From: Hemileia vastatrix
Taxonomy: Eukaryota; Basidiomycota; Pucciniomycetes; Pucciniales; Zaghouaniaceae
Reading direction: 5' to 3'
Assembly: GCA_030280995.1 (NCBI GenBank)
Contig: JASXTE010000011.1
Span: forward strand, 2,634,001-2,698,000
Length of the DNA stretch: 64,000 bases
In this document: one piece after another, positions 19,839 to 31,286 of the stretch
Layout of the letters: the number at the start of each line of letters is the position of its first letter
Position numbering within the stretch: the first letter of the stretch is position 1
Made by a program: the position numbers and the translations under genes
The notes under the pieces: generated by a model
Told to the model about the DNA's origin: nothing
What the model saw: the letters and a program-made list of their open reading frames with translations, nothing else
The model's database searches: none

Positions 19839-21969
19839 TTCCTCTGAAATGAAGATAAACTACTTAACTGTTTTGGTTTTGCTTAATTTGGCCTCTATGT
19901 ATTTGGTCAGGATTTTTTTGTTTTGTCCAATTCCTATCAGTCTCTCTGGTTCAAGTCTCTATATAAAAAAGAAAAAAAATCTTAGTATAATGAAGATGAA
20001 AGAAAAGAAAAATTCAAGTGAAGATAGGTATTTTATTTAAAAGAAAATGAAGATAAAAATGATGATCAATGGTTTTATCTAACCTCCAGCATGAGGTTAA
20101 ACTGAAAAATTTTATTTTTAAATTGAATTTTTTTGGCTTTCAAGAATTTTAATGGTTTTTTAATGGTTTTGGTTTTTTATGGGAGAAGATTTGTTTTGGA
20201 AAATCATTTTTTTGTTAGAAGGTACCCAGGGGTGGGGCTTCTAGATTTTATTTTGGAAAGTGTGGGGGTAACTGATGGGCTGGCTGCTCTAACAACAGTT
20301 ACCTCAGATTTTCTGTTTCCGATCCCTTCTCTTAATTTTGTTGAATTCTAGTATTGGCTTTTTTTCTTTAACAGGGTTTTAGTCCACTATGACGTTAAAC
20401 TGTAAATTCTTTTGGTGTTCAAGTTTTGGACCCCTCATGCTTATTGGGTTTTTTATTTTTGTTGGATGTTGTGTTTTTGTTAGAAAGTACCCAAGGGGGA
20501 TTCTATATTTTATTTTGGCAAATGTGGGGGTAACTGATGAGCTGGCTGCTCTGTAAAACAGTTACCCCAGAATGTCTGTTTAAAGTCTTTAGGTTTTTTT
20601 TCTAGTTGAATTCTAGTGTTTTTTTTTGTGATTCAGGTTTTTAGTCCTCTATGACTTTAAACTGGATTTCCTTGGATGTCTTTGGTGATTTTGGATTGGT
20701 GATGGATCACTGGTGGTCTCCCATCATTTTTACTTATTGGAGGGAGCCCACCCAGTGCTCTTTTCTGTTGACCTGGAGCTGGCTTTGCTATGTGGTTTTA
20801 GGTTGTTGGCTGTGAAATTGGTGGATTGAAGATTATTTTCTTTTTTCTCTTTTTTTCTTTTAATTTATTTATTGAGGCTATGTTTGTTCAAAGGCTCAAG
20901 ATAGGGCTCTGGCAATGTCTTTGGTAGAAGAGGAGGAGTCAAAATAAAAATTAAAAAATTAAAAAAAAATTTTAGGTGTGACCACATCAAGGTGAACTTG
21001 GATGTGGGTAAGGTATCATGGGATCAGCTCATCAATTGGCTGGGGGATACTATTTTATTTTGTTTTATTTGTTAAAGGAGGTTAAATGTTTTGGCTTTGA
21101 TGGTTTTTGGTTTGGGGATTTATGGGCTATATCTTCAAGATTTTTTTTTCTGAAATGTCCTTCAAGACTTTAAACTGATCTTTTATTTATGGGATATATC
21201 TTCATTTTTTTTTCTGGAAAGTCCTTCAAGACTTTAAACTGATATTTCAATTATTTGCTCAAGATTTTTTGATGGAAAGTCCCCCAAGACTATAAACTGA
21301 GGAATGGGAGGCAGGGTGAGGCTGAAGTTTAAAGGCAGAAGGATCCAAGGGGGAATGTCTGAGTTTTTTAAAGGCAAGTTTGGGGGTGACTGATGGGCTG
21401 ACAGCTATATATATAGTTACCCCAGAAGATTAGTTACTTCTCTAAATCTTTTTCTGGTTGATCTCAGGTTCTGGGTTCTGTGATTCAGGTTTTTTCAGTC
21501 CCCCAAGACTATAAACTGAGGATTTTTGGAGTCCAACAAGACTATAAAATGAGGGCTGTTAGTCCCCCAAGACTTTAAACAGAGGTCTGTTAGTCCCCCA
21601 AGACTTTAAACTGAGGGTTGTGAGTCCCCCAAGACTATAAAATGAGGAAATTTTTATACTGGTAGAAGGTTATAGTCAGGAAGACTGGTCAACTGGATAT
21701 CACTTTTCATTGTTAGAGCCTGGTACAGCCAGAGTTGGAATTCAGGAACAGAAGAAAGAGTTTTTTTTTACAGGGATAGATTGAATTTAAAGGCATGGTG
21801 CAAGAGAAGTTTTAAAGAAGAAGCTTGAAATGCTGGTTCAGAAGTTCACTTAGGATGGAATAGGATCTGGTGGAAGAGAGAAATGGGCTATTTGTAAAGA
21901 TTCTAGAGAGGTGTTTAAACATGGTTGTTGGCGAAGGAAGAATGGGGAAATTCTTGATTGGAGGGAGGA
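19839..21969 (+). repeat. Noncoding internal region with two families of internal repeats
   Basis: Three diverged copies of a roughly 190-bp block start near 20217, 20491 and 21338. Each holds GGGGGTAACTGATGGGCTGG-like sequence and a GTTACC(C/T)CAGA segment about 20-30 bp later, and each leads into a short motif of consensus AGTCCCCCAAGACTWTAAAC + TGAGG. That short motif occurs about ten times between 20380 and 21650, most densely at 21490-21650. No open frame survives here. Confidence 0.8.
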
Positions 21970-22718
21970 TGTGGTGATCCAAACCTGGGTAGGCCTTTGG
22001 AGTGCATATTTGGGGGTATTTGGTATATAGGGTGTTATTGGGGTTATGGTGTTATTAGTGGATTTTTTCATCTTTAGGTGATAGCTATTAGTGTTTATGG
22101 AGGCTTAAGCAAGGGTCACTTATTATGTCTCAGCTAAATGTCCTTTCTTTTCTATTCATTTTGGTATCCCTATGGGTGGTTGCCTTGTTTATTAGTGAAG
22201 TTATGGGTTTTCAGGGTTTTCAGGGTTTTTATGGGTTGTATGGGTGTTTTAGGGCCTAGAAGCGGCCCGTCTTGAAGAGGGGTGACGTCCTAGGCACTGG
22301 GGAGGTGCTAAAATGTACTTTTATGCATGAAAAAGGCTGGGAAAGCTGGATTTTGGGTGGGGAATTGATAAGGATGGTCTGTGCACTGGCTGTATGATGC
22401 GTGTGTGGGAAGATTTTTAGGGAAGAATCTTATCTCTTTACTCATCACCTCTCTGTTCCTCACTGTCTCATTGGCTGGTTTTTTGTTGGAATATATTACT
22501 GTTCATTTCAACTCTTTCTGGCAGTCTGTCTGGGACTATTAACTTTCACTTTTAAAGAGGTCAAGAGTGTTTAATTAGAGGTTCTAGAAAACAGATCTCA
22601 AATTTGCTGCAGCAGGTAAATCTCACTTGTTTTTCTAAAGGGAAAGGGGATTTTCTCTCTGGTTTTTCTCCAACTCCCTTGGTCAAGGCCTATAGCTAGT
22701 ACTATAGGATTGTCTACA
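21970..22718 (+). repeat. 3' LTR of the gag-only element
   Basis: This 749-bp direct repeat of 17456-18215 is preceded by the purine tract GGAGGGAGGA. It lacks the CCCACCCCTAAGAGGAGGCC part of the GC-rich block that the left LTR has. Confidence 0.9.
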
Positions 22719-22784
22719 ACGTCTGGTGCAAATTTTTTTGTCTAGGCATTAATCTTTATCAAACTAGTTATTACTAGGAATATT

Positions 22785-24428
22785 ATGAGTCAAATCATTT
22801 CTCACCACATTAAATATTGTGTGGACTGTTTAACAATATACTTGATTAATACTTGAATTCTAGAATATTGGCTTCCAGAAAGTACTTGACTGATAGTCAG
22901 ATGCACATTTGTGCAAGTCGGTGACATAAAGCATAAAGAAAAATGTAACAGGTCAAATTTATACATTAATAGGTTTTTGAACCTTTGAAAAGCATGGTTA
23001 TAAATTTTTTCCCACCTTTATTTTTGCTAAAGTATGTATTGATTAATAAATCAATCTGTTACTTAGGAAAAATTATTTAAAATGCAAATGTGAAGAATGT
23101 TGAAGCATTATTATTTAAAACTCCTATAATTTTCCTTAATCATTTCATTAAATGGCCTAAGTGAAGAAAATTCAGATATCACAGTTTCCACATATGTATG
23201 GGATAATATTTATCTTCTAATAATAAGATTATAATGAACTTGTCCTTACCAGCTTATTATCTATGATTAGGGTATTGTTGAATTTTGTGTGCCACATGCA
23301 ACTGGCAGAATGCTATACTTTGATCATAATAATAAAAGCATATTTGGCAGTTAGATATGTTTATTATATTTTAAGAAAACATTACTGTTTTATTTTCCAA
23401 AATTTAATGGCTTATTGCTATGTTTTTAATAAAATATGCTTTCCATTATATTATTTTTTTTAGGTAGTATTATTTTGTTTTACAAATAAATTGGCAAGAA
23501 TATTTTACCTTGAATAATGATAATTTAATAAAATGCATTTTTTAAATATAGGATTAATATCTTAAATAGAATTAAAAAACAGTGGTATCTGGCTTTACAT
23601 GGCACCAAGTGTCCTTCTGAGCATCGCCAGATGCTGAAAAAGATACTTTTATAAAGAATATCAGTAAGGGTATAAGTCTGTGAATGTTGGGTAGTTGTAA
23701 TTATTAAAGTGTCCTTCTCAGAAATGGACCATTAATAAGGTGGACACTTTAGGTTCAGTGAAATAGGATGGAAACGGTTTTGCTGATTTCCATAGTATTT
23801 GATTACTAGCTAACCATAAAAGTGAAGGTATTACAGACTTGGTCAAAAGTGTCCTTCTGAATGATGGTCTGATGCTCAGAAGGAAACTTTTATAATGCAC
23901 ATCATCTAGGTATTATATGTATACATATCTATTTTTTATGCATTATTAAAGTGTTCTTCTGAGTGTTGGACTGTCCTTCAGAAGGACACTTTTGACCAAG
24001 TCTGTATCACCTTCATTTTAATGTTTAACCAATGTTCCAGTACCAAGACTATTAAAAGAGCTCATGTCATTTACAGTACTTAAAGTGTTCACCTAAACAA
24101 TGGTTCATCACAGAGAAAGACAGTTTTATAAACTTTAAAGATAAAATGGTTGTATATAATACCTATATGATAAGCATTATAAAAGTGTCCTTCTGAGCAT
24201 CGGACCGTTGTTGAGAAGGACACTTCTGACCAAGTGTGTGACACCTTCACTTTAATAGTTAGCCAACAGTCAAATACCATGGACATTAGCAAAACTCTTT
24301 CCATCTACTTAAACATCACTTGAAGTGTCCTCCTAAAAAATGGTCTGGTTCTGAGAAGGACACTTTTAAATTTCAAATTATCTAGGTATTATATATATAC
24401 CTTAGTATCTTTTATAAATTATAAAAAT
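22785..24428. repeat. Hairpin satellite, higher-order unit 1
   Basis: About 1.64 kb. The first half begins near TCTCACCACATTAAATATTG, with CAGAAAGTACTTGACTGATA and AACCTTTGAAAAGCA later in it. The second half (about 23585-24380) is a string of inverted-repeat subunits of the form GTGTCCTTCTGAG, a roughly 15-base loop, then CTCAGAAGGACAC. These are spaced alternately about 100 and 135 bp, which makes a repeat of about 240 bp. A clear example is 24181-24230. Confidence 0.85.
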
Positions 24429-26084
24429 TTATTGTGCACACAATCAAATATTGTGTGGACTGGTTAACAAGATATATTTTTAAACCTATAACTCTTGATT
24501 TTAAGTTTCCAGAAAGTATTTGACTGATGATCAGAAACATGTTTGTGCCATTGGGTGATATAAAGCATCAACAAGGCTGTAAAAGATTCAAATTAAAAAT
24601 TAATAGATTTTAAAACCTTTGAAAAGCAAAAGTATTAATTTTTTTCCACCTAAATTTGTGCTAGATTAGTCATTGAGTAATTAATAAATGTTTTACTTAA
24701 GAAATAAAATATTTAAAATACAAATGTGAAGAATTTTGAAGAATCATTATTTTACAACTCCTAATATTTTCCTAAACTTTAAACATGTTAATAGCCTTAG
24801 TGAAGAAAATTCCGATAACACAGTTTTGACATATGTATAAGATAATATTTTATTTTTCTTTATATTAATATTATGATCTTTTTCTTACCAGTTTATTATC
24901 TATTATTGGGGTATTGTTGAATCTTTTGTGCCAAATTCATCTGTAAGAATGTTATACTTTGATCATAATAATAAAAGGATATTTGGAAGCTCAATGTATT
25001 TATTATATGTTAAGAAAATATTACTCCTTTCTTTTCATATATTATATGGCTTAATGCTCTTTTTTCATAATAATTGTGGGTTTCAATATTCTTTCCATTA
25101 TATTATAATTTTTTAAGGTAGTATTATTTTGTGTACCAAAGGAATTGGACTGATTTTTTTACCTTGAATAATAATAAATCAATAAAATGCATTTTTCATA
25201 TATAAGATTAATTTTTTAAATACAATTAAAAAAACAGTGGTATCTGGATTCACATGGCACCAAGTACCTATCTGAGAATTGTCTGATACTGAGGAAGACA
25301 CTTTTATAAAGTATATCAGTAAGTGTATAAGTCTTTAGAGCATGGGTAGCTCAAATTATCAAATTGTTCTTTTCAGAAATGTACCATTTCTCAGGGGGAC
25401 ACTAAAGGTTCTGTGAAATAGGATGGAAAGTGTTTTGATGATGTCAATGGTATTTGATTGTTGGCTAACCATAAAAGTGAAGGTGTTACAGACTGAATCA
25501 AAAGTGTCCTTCTGAACAGCAGTCCGACGCTCAGAAAGACACGTTTATAATGCATATTATCTAGGCGTTAAATGTATACATGTCTGTCTTTTATGCATTA
25601 TAAAAGTCTCCTTCTGAGAATTATACAGTCCTTCAGAATGACACTTTTGACCAAGTCTGTAACACCTTAAATTTAATGTTTAACTAATGTTCATGTACCA
25701 AGGCTATAAAATAAGTTCTTGTCATTTAAAATACTTAATGTGTTCACCTGAGCATTTGTCCATCACTAAGAAAGAAAAATTTATAAAATTTAATGATAAA
25801 ATGTTTATATATAATACCTATGTGATATTCAATAAAAAAGTGTCCTTCTGCGCATCGGACCATCCTTCAGAAGGACGCTTTTGACCAAGTCTGAAACAAC
25901 TTCACTTTAATGATAAGCCAACAATCAAATACCATGGTCATTAGAAAAACTCTTACCATCCTATTGCAAAGAACCCAAAGTTTCCACCTGAGAAATGGTC
26001 CATTGCTATGAAGGACAATTTAAAAAGGCATATCATCTTGGTATATAATGTATATATCTGTATCTTTTATGCATTATAAAAAAC
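24429..26084. repeat. Hairpin satellite, higher-order unit 2
   Basis: About 1.65 kb with the same order of landmarks as unit 1: AAATATTGTGTGGACTGGTT at 24450, CAGAAAGTATTTGACTGATG, then CAGTGGTATCTGG at 25235, followed by the hairpin string to about 26030. Similarity is visible by eye along its whole length but with many substitutions. Confidence 0.85.
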
Positions 26085-27559
26085 CATTTTACACCGGATA
26101 AATATTGTTTGGACTGGTTAATAAGATTCTTGTTTAAACCCTTCAATTTTTAATTATTGGGTTGCAGAAATTACTTGACTGATGGTAAGAAAATTATTTG
26201 TGCCAGTGTGTGGCATGCAGCATCAACAAGTTCATGAAAGGTCCATTTATTACATTAATAGGTTTTTGAACCTTTGAAAAGCAAGGGAAATATTATTTTT
26301 TCCTCACCTATATTTCTTCTTGAGTATGTATAGATTAATCAACCAATCTGTTTCTTGGGAAGAATTATTTTAAATAGAAATGTGATGAAATTTGGAGCAT
26401 TATTATTTTATTAATTTTTTGATTTTCTTAAATCATATTCATTTTAATGGCCTCAGTGATAAAAATTCAGATATCACACTTTTCACAAATGTATGGGATA
26501 ATATTTTTCTTTTCATAGTAATATAATGAGCTTTTCCTTACCAGCTTATTATCTATAATTGGGGTGTTGTTAAATCTTGTGGGCTAAATGCATCTGGCAA
26601 AATGCTATACTTTGATCATTAAAATAAAAGGATATTTGGCAGTTCAATACATCTATTTTATGTTAAGAAAATATTATTCTTGGTTTTTATATATTCCCAT
26701 GGCTTAATGCTTTGTTTTTAACAATAATTGTGTGTTGAAATATTTTTTCAATTATATTATTATTTTTGAGTTAGTATTTTTTTACATCAAAAGGTATTGG
26801 CCAGAATGTTCTACCTTGAAGAATGATAATTCAATAAAATGCATTTTTCAAATATGAGATTGATTTTTTAAACACAATTAAAAAAACAGTTGTATCTGGC
26901 TCTACATGACACCCAGTGTCCCTCTGAGAATTGTCTGGTGTTGAGGAAGACACTTTTATAAAGCCTATCAGTATGGGTATAAGTCTATGAAAGTTGGGTA
27001 ATTGTAATTATTAAAGTTTCATTCTCAAAAATTGACTATTGCTCAGGTGAACACTTTTGGTTCTGTGCAATGGGATGGAAAAGGTTTTGCTAATTTCTAT
27101 GGTATCTGAGTGTTGGCTAACCATAAATGTAAAGGAGTTACAGACTTGGTCAAAAGTGTACTTCTGAAGGACGTTCCAACACTCAGAGGGAAATTTTTAT
27201 AATGTATATCATTTAGGTATTATATGTATACATATCTGTCTTTTATGCATTAGGGGGTTTCAGTTCTGGCAAATCCGCACTTACAAATCTGCACTTAAAT
27301 TTGACCAAATCCGCACTTAAATAAGTGGGGATTTCCAAAACACACTAGCCCCAATACTGGTGGATTTCAAAATGAAATAAGTCACTTATTTCACTCAAAT
27401 CCGCACTTTCTCAACCAAAAGTGCTGATTTCACCATCAAGTCCCATTTCACTGATTTTTCAGAATCATCCCATTCATATGCAGCACTCCGCAGCATAACA
27501 CTTCATAACTCAAAACATCGTACATCACTTACATCTTCATATCATATCATATAAGAGTT

Positions 27560-28185
27560 ATGCCTTCCTCACTTTCAAATTGTGATAAATTACATAAAGC
27601 AATGACTTTCATGGCTCTTGAACTGCTCTTGGACTCTGATTGCGATTCTGATTCTGATCTAGAAGAAGATTTTGTCTTTTTATCAAAAATGGCCACGAAA
27701 AGTTACCTTCTTCCCAGAAAGCCTCAAGTACTTCATACCCCCAAGTACACCATCCAAACACTTCTTAAAATATCTACACCCAGTTTTAGACAGCTGTTCA
27801 GGACTTCTCAGGAATGTTTGCTTAAATTGCTTGAGCTTATTCAGGATCATCCCATACTTCACAATAATTCTCAAAAAGAACAACGACATCCTTCAATTCA
27901 ATTGGCCATCACACTATGTCGTTTGGGTTCAAATGGTAATGGAGACGCTTTAAAACGTTTAGAAAATGTCTTTGATTTAGGGTATGGTTCAGTTAACACT
28001 TATACCAAACAATGTATCACTGCCATCAACTCCTTGTAATCTCAACTTCTCACCTGGCCAACAAAAGAAGAGCGACTTGAATCATCTCAGGTTATGCAAG
28101 CAGAGGGCTTCCCAGGATGTATTGGTTTTGTTGATGGTACTGCTATTCCTTTGAGCCAGAAACTTGCTCAAGGTGGAAACAATTA
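27560..28185 (+). pseudogene. Harbinger transposase, truncated after the first catalytic Asp
   Basis: The frame from the ATG at 27560 is homologous to the transposase of Harbinger A (HPILHNNSQKEQRHPSIQLA, LCRLGSNGNGDALKRLENVF, GFPGCIGFVDGTAIPLSQ). A TAA at 28037 replaces the Lys found in Harbinger A. The homology ends at GGNNYFH near 28185, exactly where the exon before the intron ends in the other copy. The second Asp and the catalytic Glu are absent, so it cannot transpose by itself. It also shows the N-terminal start (ATG, then a D/S-rich stretch) that Harbinger A has lost. Confidence 0.85.
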
Positions 28186-28192
28186 CTTTCAC

Positions 28193-28425
28193 ATTCTCGT
28201 CAAAAATTTTCACCAAAATATTTACAAGTCAAAAAAATTCTATATCTGTTTTAAAAAATTGGCAATACTCTCCCCTGCATTTTATTGAAGCAAGGGGTGG
28301 ATATCACCAAAATTTTTCTAAGTCATAAATTTCACATGTCAGATTTAAAAATTTGGCAATACCCCCCCCCCTGCATTTTATTGAAGTAAGTGGTGGAAGT
28401 CATCTAAATTTAATATAATTACGTA
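28193..28425. repeat. Imperfect 120-bp tandem repeat
   Basis: Two copies share CAAAAATTTTC/CTAAATTT, TTTAAAAAATTGGCAATAC and CCCCTGCATTTTATTGAAG. They lie where the transposase homology stops. Confidence 0.6.
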
Positions 28426-28696
28426 AATTATTAAATAAATATCTAATATATATCACTTTCCCTAGTTTAAAGTAATGACAATCCCTCAAGCCAAAATGCA
28501 GATCAAATCTAGAAACAAAAGTTTGGGACTTTCCACAGGTATAGGCTAGAGGAACCCCATGAAACAAATAAATGTTATCATGATTACCATTTATACAACA
28601 CAAGGTCGTGGGCCCATTACTTTAGTTGAGGAAATTGATACATAAAAAATATTTATTAAAAATTTACAAAAAAATATAAAATTTTCAATGACAACT

Positions 28697-29317
28697 CTAA
28701 TCCCCATACTTTTTTGATCTAAATAAAGTTTTTTTAAATCGATTAACTTTACCTTCCTTCATTACCTTATTGATTCTTTGAATCAACTTATGACTGATTT
28801 GAAATGAGCAACCAAAATTTCTTAAATCTTGACAGGATTCCAAACCAGGAGGAGCTTTGGTCGTTTGATGATTATCCTTAGAAGAATTCCAAATAGTTTT
28901 GATGATACCATTTCCCAAACCAAAATCAATGATGCACCGGTGGTCTGGAAAATATAAACCATGTCATTTGATTTTAGCTGGAGATGGTATTGGTTGGCCA
29001 GTAATCGGTTTGATATATGAGAATATACCAAAAGTAAGAAAATTGGTGTCCTTGGTATCGGTGTGAATTTTATTGTGAAATCCAGAATGAGTGATAATAA
29101 CATTAGAAAATAAAAGATATTCGTGGCTGATATCTTCCCATTCGGAGCCACACCAATTCGGTTTTCCAACTTTGGTTGCAAGCTCATGATTTTTTTCAAA
29201 TGCTTTATTACAGTGCTTTTTGAGTGGAAGAGCAAGAAAAGAGTTAAAGGAAGGTAGAGTGTCCCATAAGCGAAAATCTTCATCTTTTTGAGCTTTAGTG
29301 ATATTCTTGAGCAACAA
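28697..29317 (-). pseudogene. TET/JBP-like 2-oxoglutarate/Fe(II) dioxygenase remnant
   Basis: One minus-strand frame of 207 codons, broken only by a TGA at 28964-28966, resembles the Tet-like oxygenase domain that is expanded in rust fungi. Matching landmarks are LFSNVIITHSGFHNKIHTDT (HxD iron ligands H and D), then FGIFSYIKPITGQPI, HGLYFPDHRCIIDFGLGNGI, NHQTT (distal His) and LRNFGCSFQIS (Arg expected to hold 2-oxoglutarate). All four active-site positions seem kept. The stop falls where a Gly codon (GGA to TGA) is expected. An upstream open stretch at about 29380-29580 (FPTNRFEFDSVVYEI, EVEPFSKF) may be an earlier exon. TET/JBP enzymes oxidise modified pyrimidines in DNA; a role for this copy is unproven. 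Confidence 0.7.
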
Positions 29318-30102
29318 ATATATGCCTATATAATTGAAATGCCTAGATAATAATCATATAAGAGTTTCAGAATCCTTATCCTCTAAATATGCAATATAAA
29401 AATGTGAAATAAGACAAGTGAAATTTAGAAAAAGGCTCAACTTCAAAGGTCAAAATCTCATAAACCACTGAATCAAATTCAAATCTGTTTGTGGGAAATG
29501 AAAGGTAGCCTTCAGGAGAATCTTCAGTAAAAAGAACATTAGATTTGAATAAACCTAACCCTAATTCCGAGTCTGATTTTCAAAATTTTACAAAAACTTG
29601 AAAAGTGGTAATGAAGATGAGATCAAAAGGAGTTTTATAAGTTCACTGTTATCCAGATAAGAGTCATACATATATTTAAGTATGAAGTTTTCATAAAAGG
29701 AATGAGATATCATATAGGCATGAAAAAATGGAGATGAAACTTACCTTGATTGAAAAGTAGGAAAAATAGAGTGAGAAAGATTGATGTTGGAATTGTGGGG
29801 AAATTGAATATGGAGTAAGTTAAATGCATAAAGAATGTGCAATGTATGTGTTTCAATGAAATGGAGCCAAAAAAAAGTGAAATAAGGGAAAGGGGGGATA
29901 ATGACCATGCCAAGGAGGGATGAAGAGTAGGGTGATGGAGCTAAAAAAGAAAGTAAAGAGGGAGAGAAAAAAAAGGTTAATTATACCATTGAAATCCAAA
30001 ATAACCACTTACAAAAAAATTTAGATAAAAAAAATAAAATAAACAGAAAAAAACAAAAAAATTATAATTAGTAATCAAAAAATCAAAAAAAAAGAATAAA
30101 GT

Positions 30103-30420
30103 GACTTACCTGGAGAGATGAGATGACAAAATGAATGAAACCAAATTGTTTGAGGGATGTTGGAGGAGAATAAGAAAAGGATATGAGGGATGAATGAAAA
30201 AAAAAATCACTGACAAAATATGCAATTTCAGAAAATATGCGATTTCATGTTGAGCTGGTGAAAGAAAACCAATGAGCCATCCAAAAAAAAAAATTTCACC
30301 GTAAATTCCAAAAAAAATGAATATGCAACAAACCAAATACCAACCCAAGTGAATGAAGTACACAAAGAGGACATTTGGAGAGTACAAAATGGTATGGGAA
30401 AGAAAGGGATGATGTGGCCA
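30103..30420 (-). promoter_or_regulatory. Probable 5' region of the oxygenase-like gene, shared with Harbinger A
   Basis: The block matches 14282-15110 of Harbinger A. On the minus strand it contains a good splice donor (CTCATCTCTCCAG then GTAAGTC) at about 30105-30123, pointing towards the pseudogene at 28697-29317. A promoter plus untranslated first exon is the simplest reading. No promoter motif is certain. Confidence 0.4.
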
Positions 30421-30727
30421 ACATGTGGTTTTGAAAAAAAAAATCATGAAAAAAGTGCTGATTTGAGGTCAGAACTGACACCCATAGAAAAAAGATTAAG
30501 AAGTAGAAGAAATAAGTAAAAAAGAATGTAAAAATGCCTGGTCAAAATATTGAAAATTTCAGGAAGGGGTGTGTGCCGAGGATTGATGGGTAGGTAGCGA
30601 GGAAGGTCAGTGTGTCACATGTGACAGGGATGGGGTAAGAAAGGAAGGGATGTTTTGTGGCCAAAATGTGGTTGTGAAAAAAACGGGAAAAAAGTGCTGA
30701 TTTGAGGTCATAACTGACACCCTTTTT
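30421..30727. repeat. Internal duplication of the Harbinger B subterminal region
   Basis: 30421-30487 and 30661-30727 share GTGGTTnTGAAAAAAA, AAAAAGTGCTGATTTGAGGT and ACTGACACCC with a 240-bp offset, so part of the terminal repeat is present three times near this end. Confidence 0.7.
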
Positions 30728-31286
30728 TGAAATAAGTGACTTTTTTGCAAAATTTAAGTGCTGATTTGGTTTAAATCCGCACTTAAGTTAAGTGCGGATT
30801 TGCCAGAACTGACACCCCCTATTATAGTTATTTCCTTCAGAAGAACACTTTTGACCAAGTTTTTAGAACCTTCAATTTAATGATTAACCAATTTTTAAGT
30901 ACCAAGGCTATTTAAAGAGCTCATTTCTTTTAAAGTACCTAAACTGTCCTCCTTATAAATGGTCCATCACTGGGAAAGACAATTTTATAAATCTCAAAGA
31001 AAAAATATTTATATATAATACATAGATGATATGCATCACAAAGGTGTCATTCTCAGATACAGACCATCCTTCAAGTGTATAATTTTGAGCAAGTATGGTG
31101 CACCTTCAACTTTTTGTTTAAAAAATAATCAAATACCAGTGCCTTTAAAAAAATTTCATGCCATATACTTACACATTTACTATAGTGCCCTCCTGAGAAA
31201 AAGTCTGTTGCTCAGAAGGACACTTTAAAAATTCATGTCATCATAGTATTATATGTATACCTATCATCTTTCATGCATTATTATCA

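Larger units (their letters stand above)
17456..22718 (+). mobile_element. Gag-only LTR retrotransposon (LARD-like, gypsy-type gag)
   Basis: Two direct repeats of 760 and 749 bp begin TGTGGTGATCCAAACCTGGG and end GGATTGTCTACA. ACGT follows the right LTR and precedes the left one, a 4-bp target duplication. A primer site and a purine tract lie at the correct ends of a 3754-bp internal region. The internal region has a broken gag and long noncoding repeats but no protease, integrase or reverse transcriptase, so the element must have depended on proteins made elsewhere. The LTRs differ by several indels and substitutions, so it is clearly older than copia-1. Confidence 0.88.
27252..30820. mobile_element. 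PIF/Harbinger transposon B (3569 bp) with passenger gene
   Basis: Terminal inverted repeats match at 31 of 32 bases (AGGGGGTKTCAGTTCTGGCA, continuing to AATCCGCACTTA). ATT flanks both ends (27249-27251, 30821-30823), and the uninterrupted satellite units show the empty site. Subterminal AAATCCGCACTTAA repeats in both orientations line both ends and may be transposase-binding sites. The transposase is truncated, and a minus-strand oxygenase-like pseudogene occupies the rest. Close terminal repeats suggest it moved more recently than Harbinger A. Confidence 0.9.
26085..31286. repeat. Hairpin satellite, higher-order unit 3, split by Harbinger B
   Basis: The unit is 26085-27251 plus 30821-31286. 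Without the Harbinger it is about 1.63 kb, matching units 1 and 2. The Harbinger inserted in the sequence TATGCATTATAAAAG between two hairpins. Confidence 0.85.
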
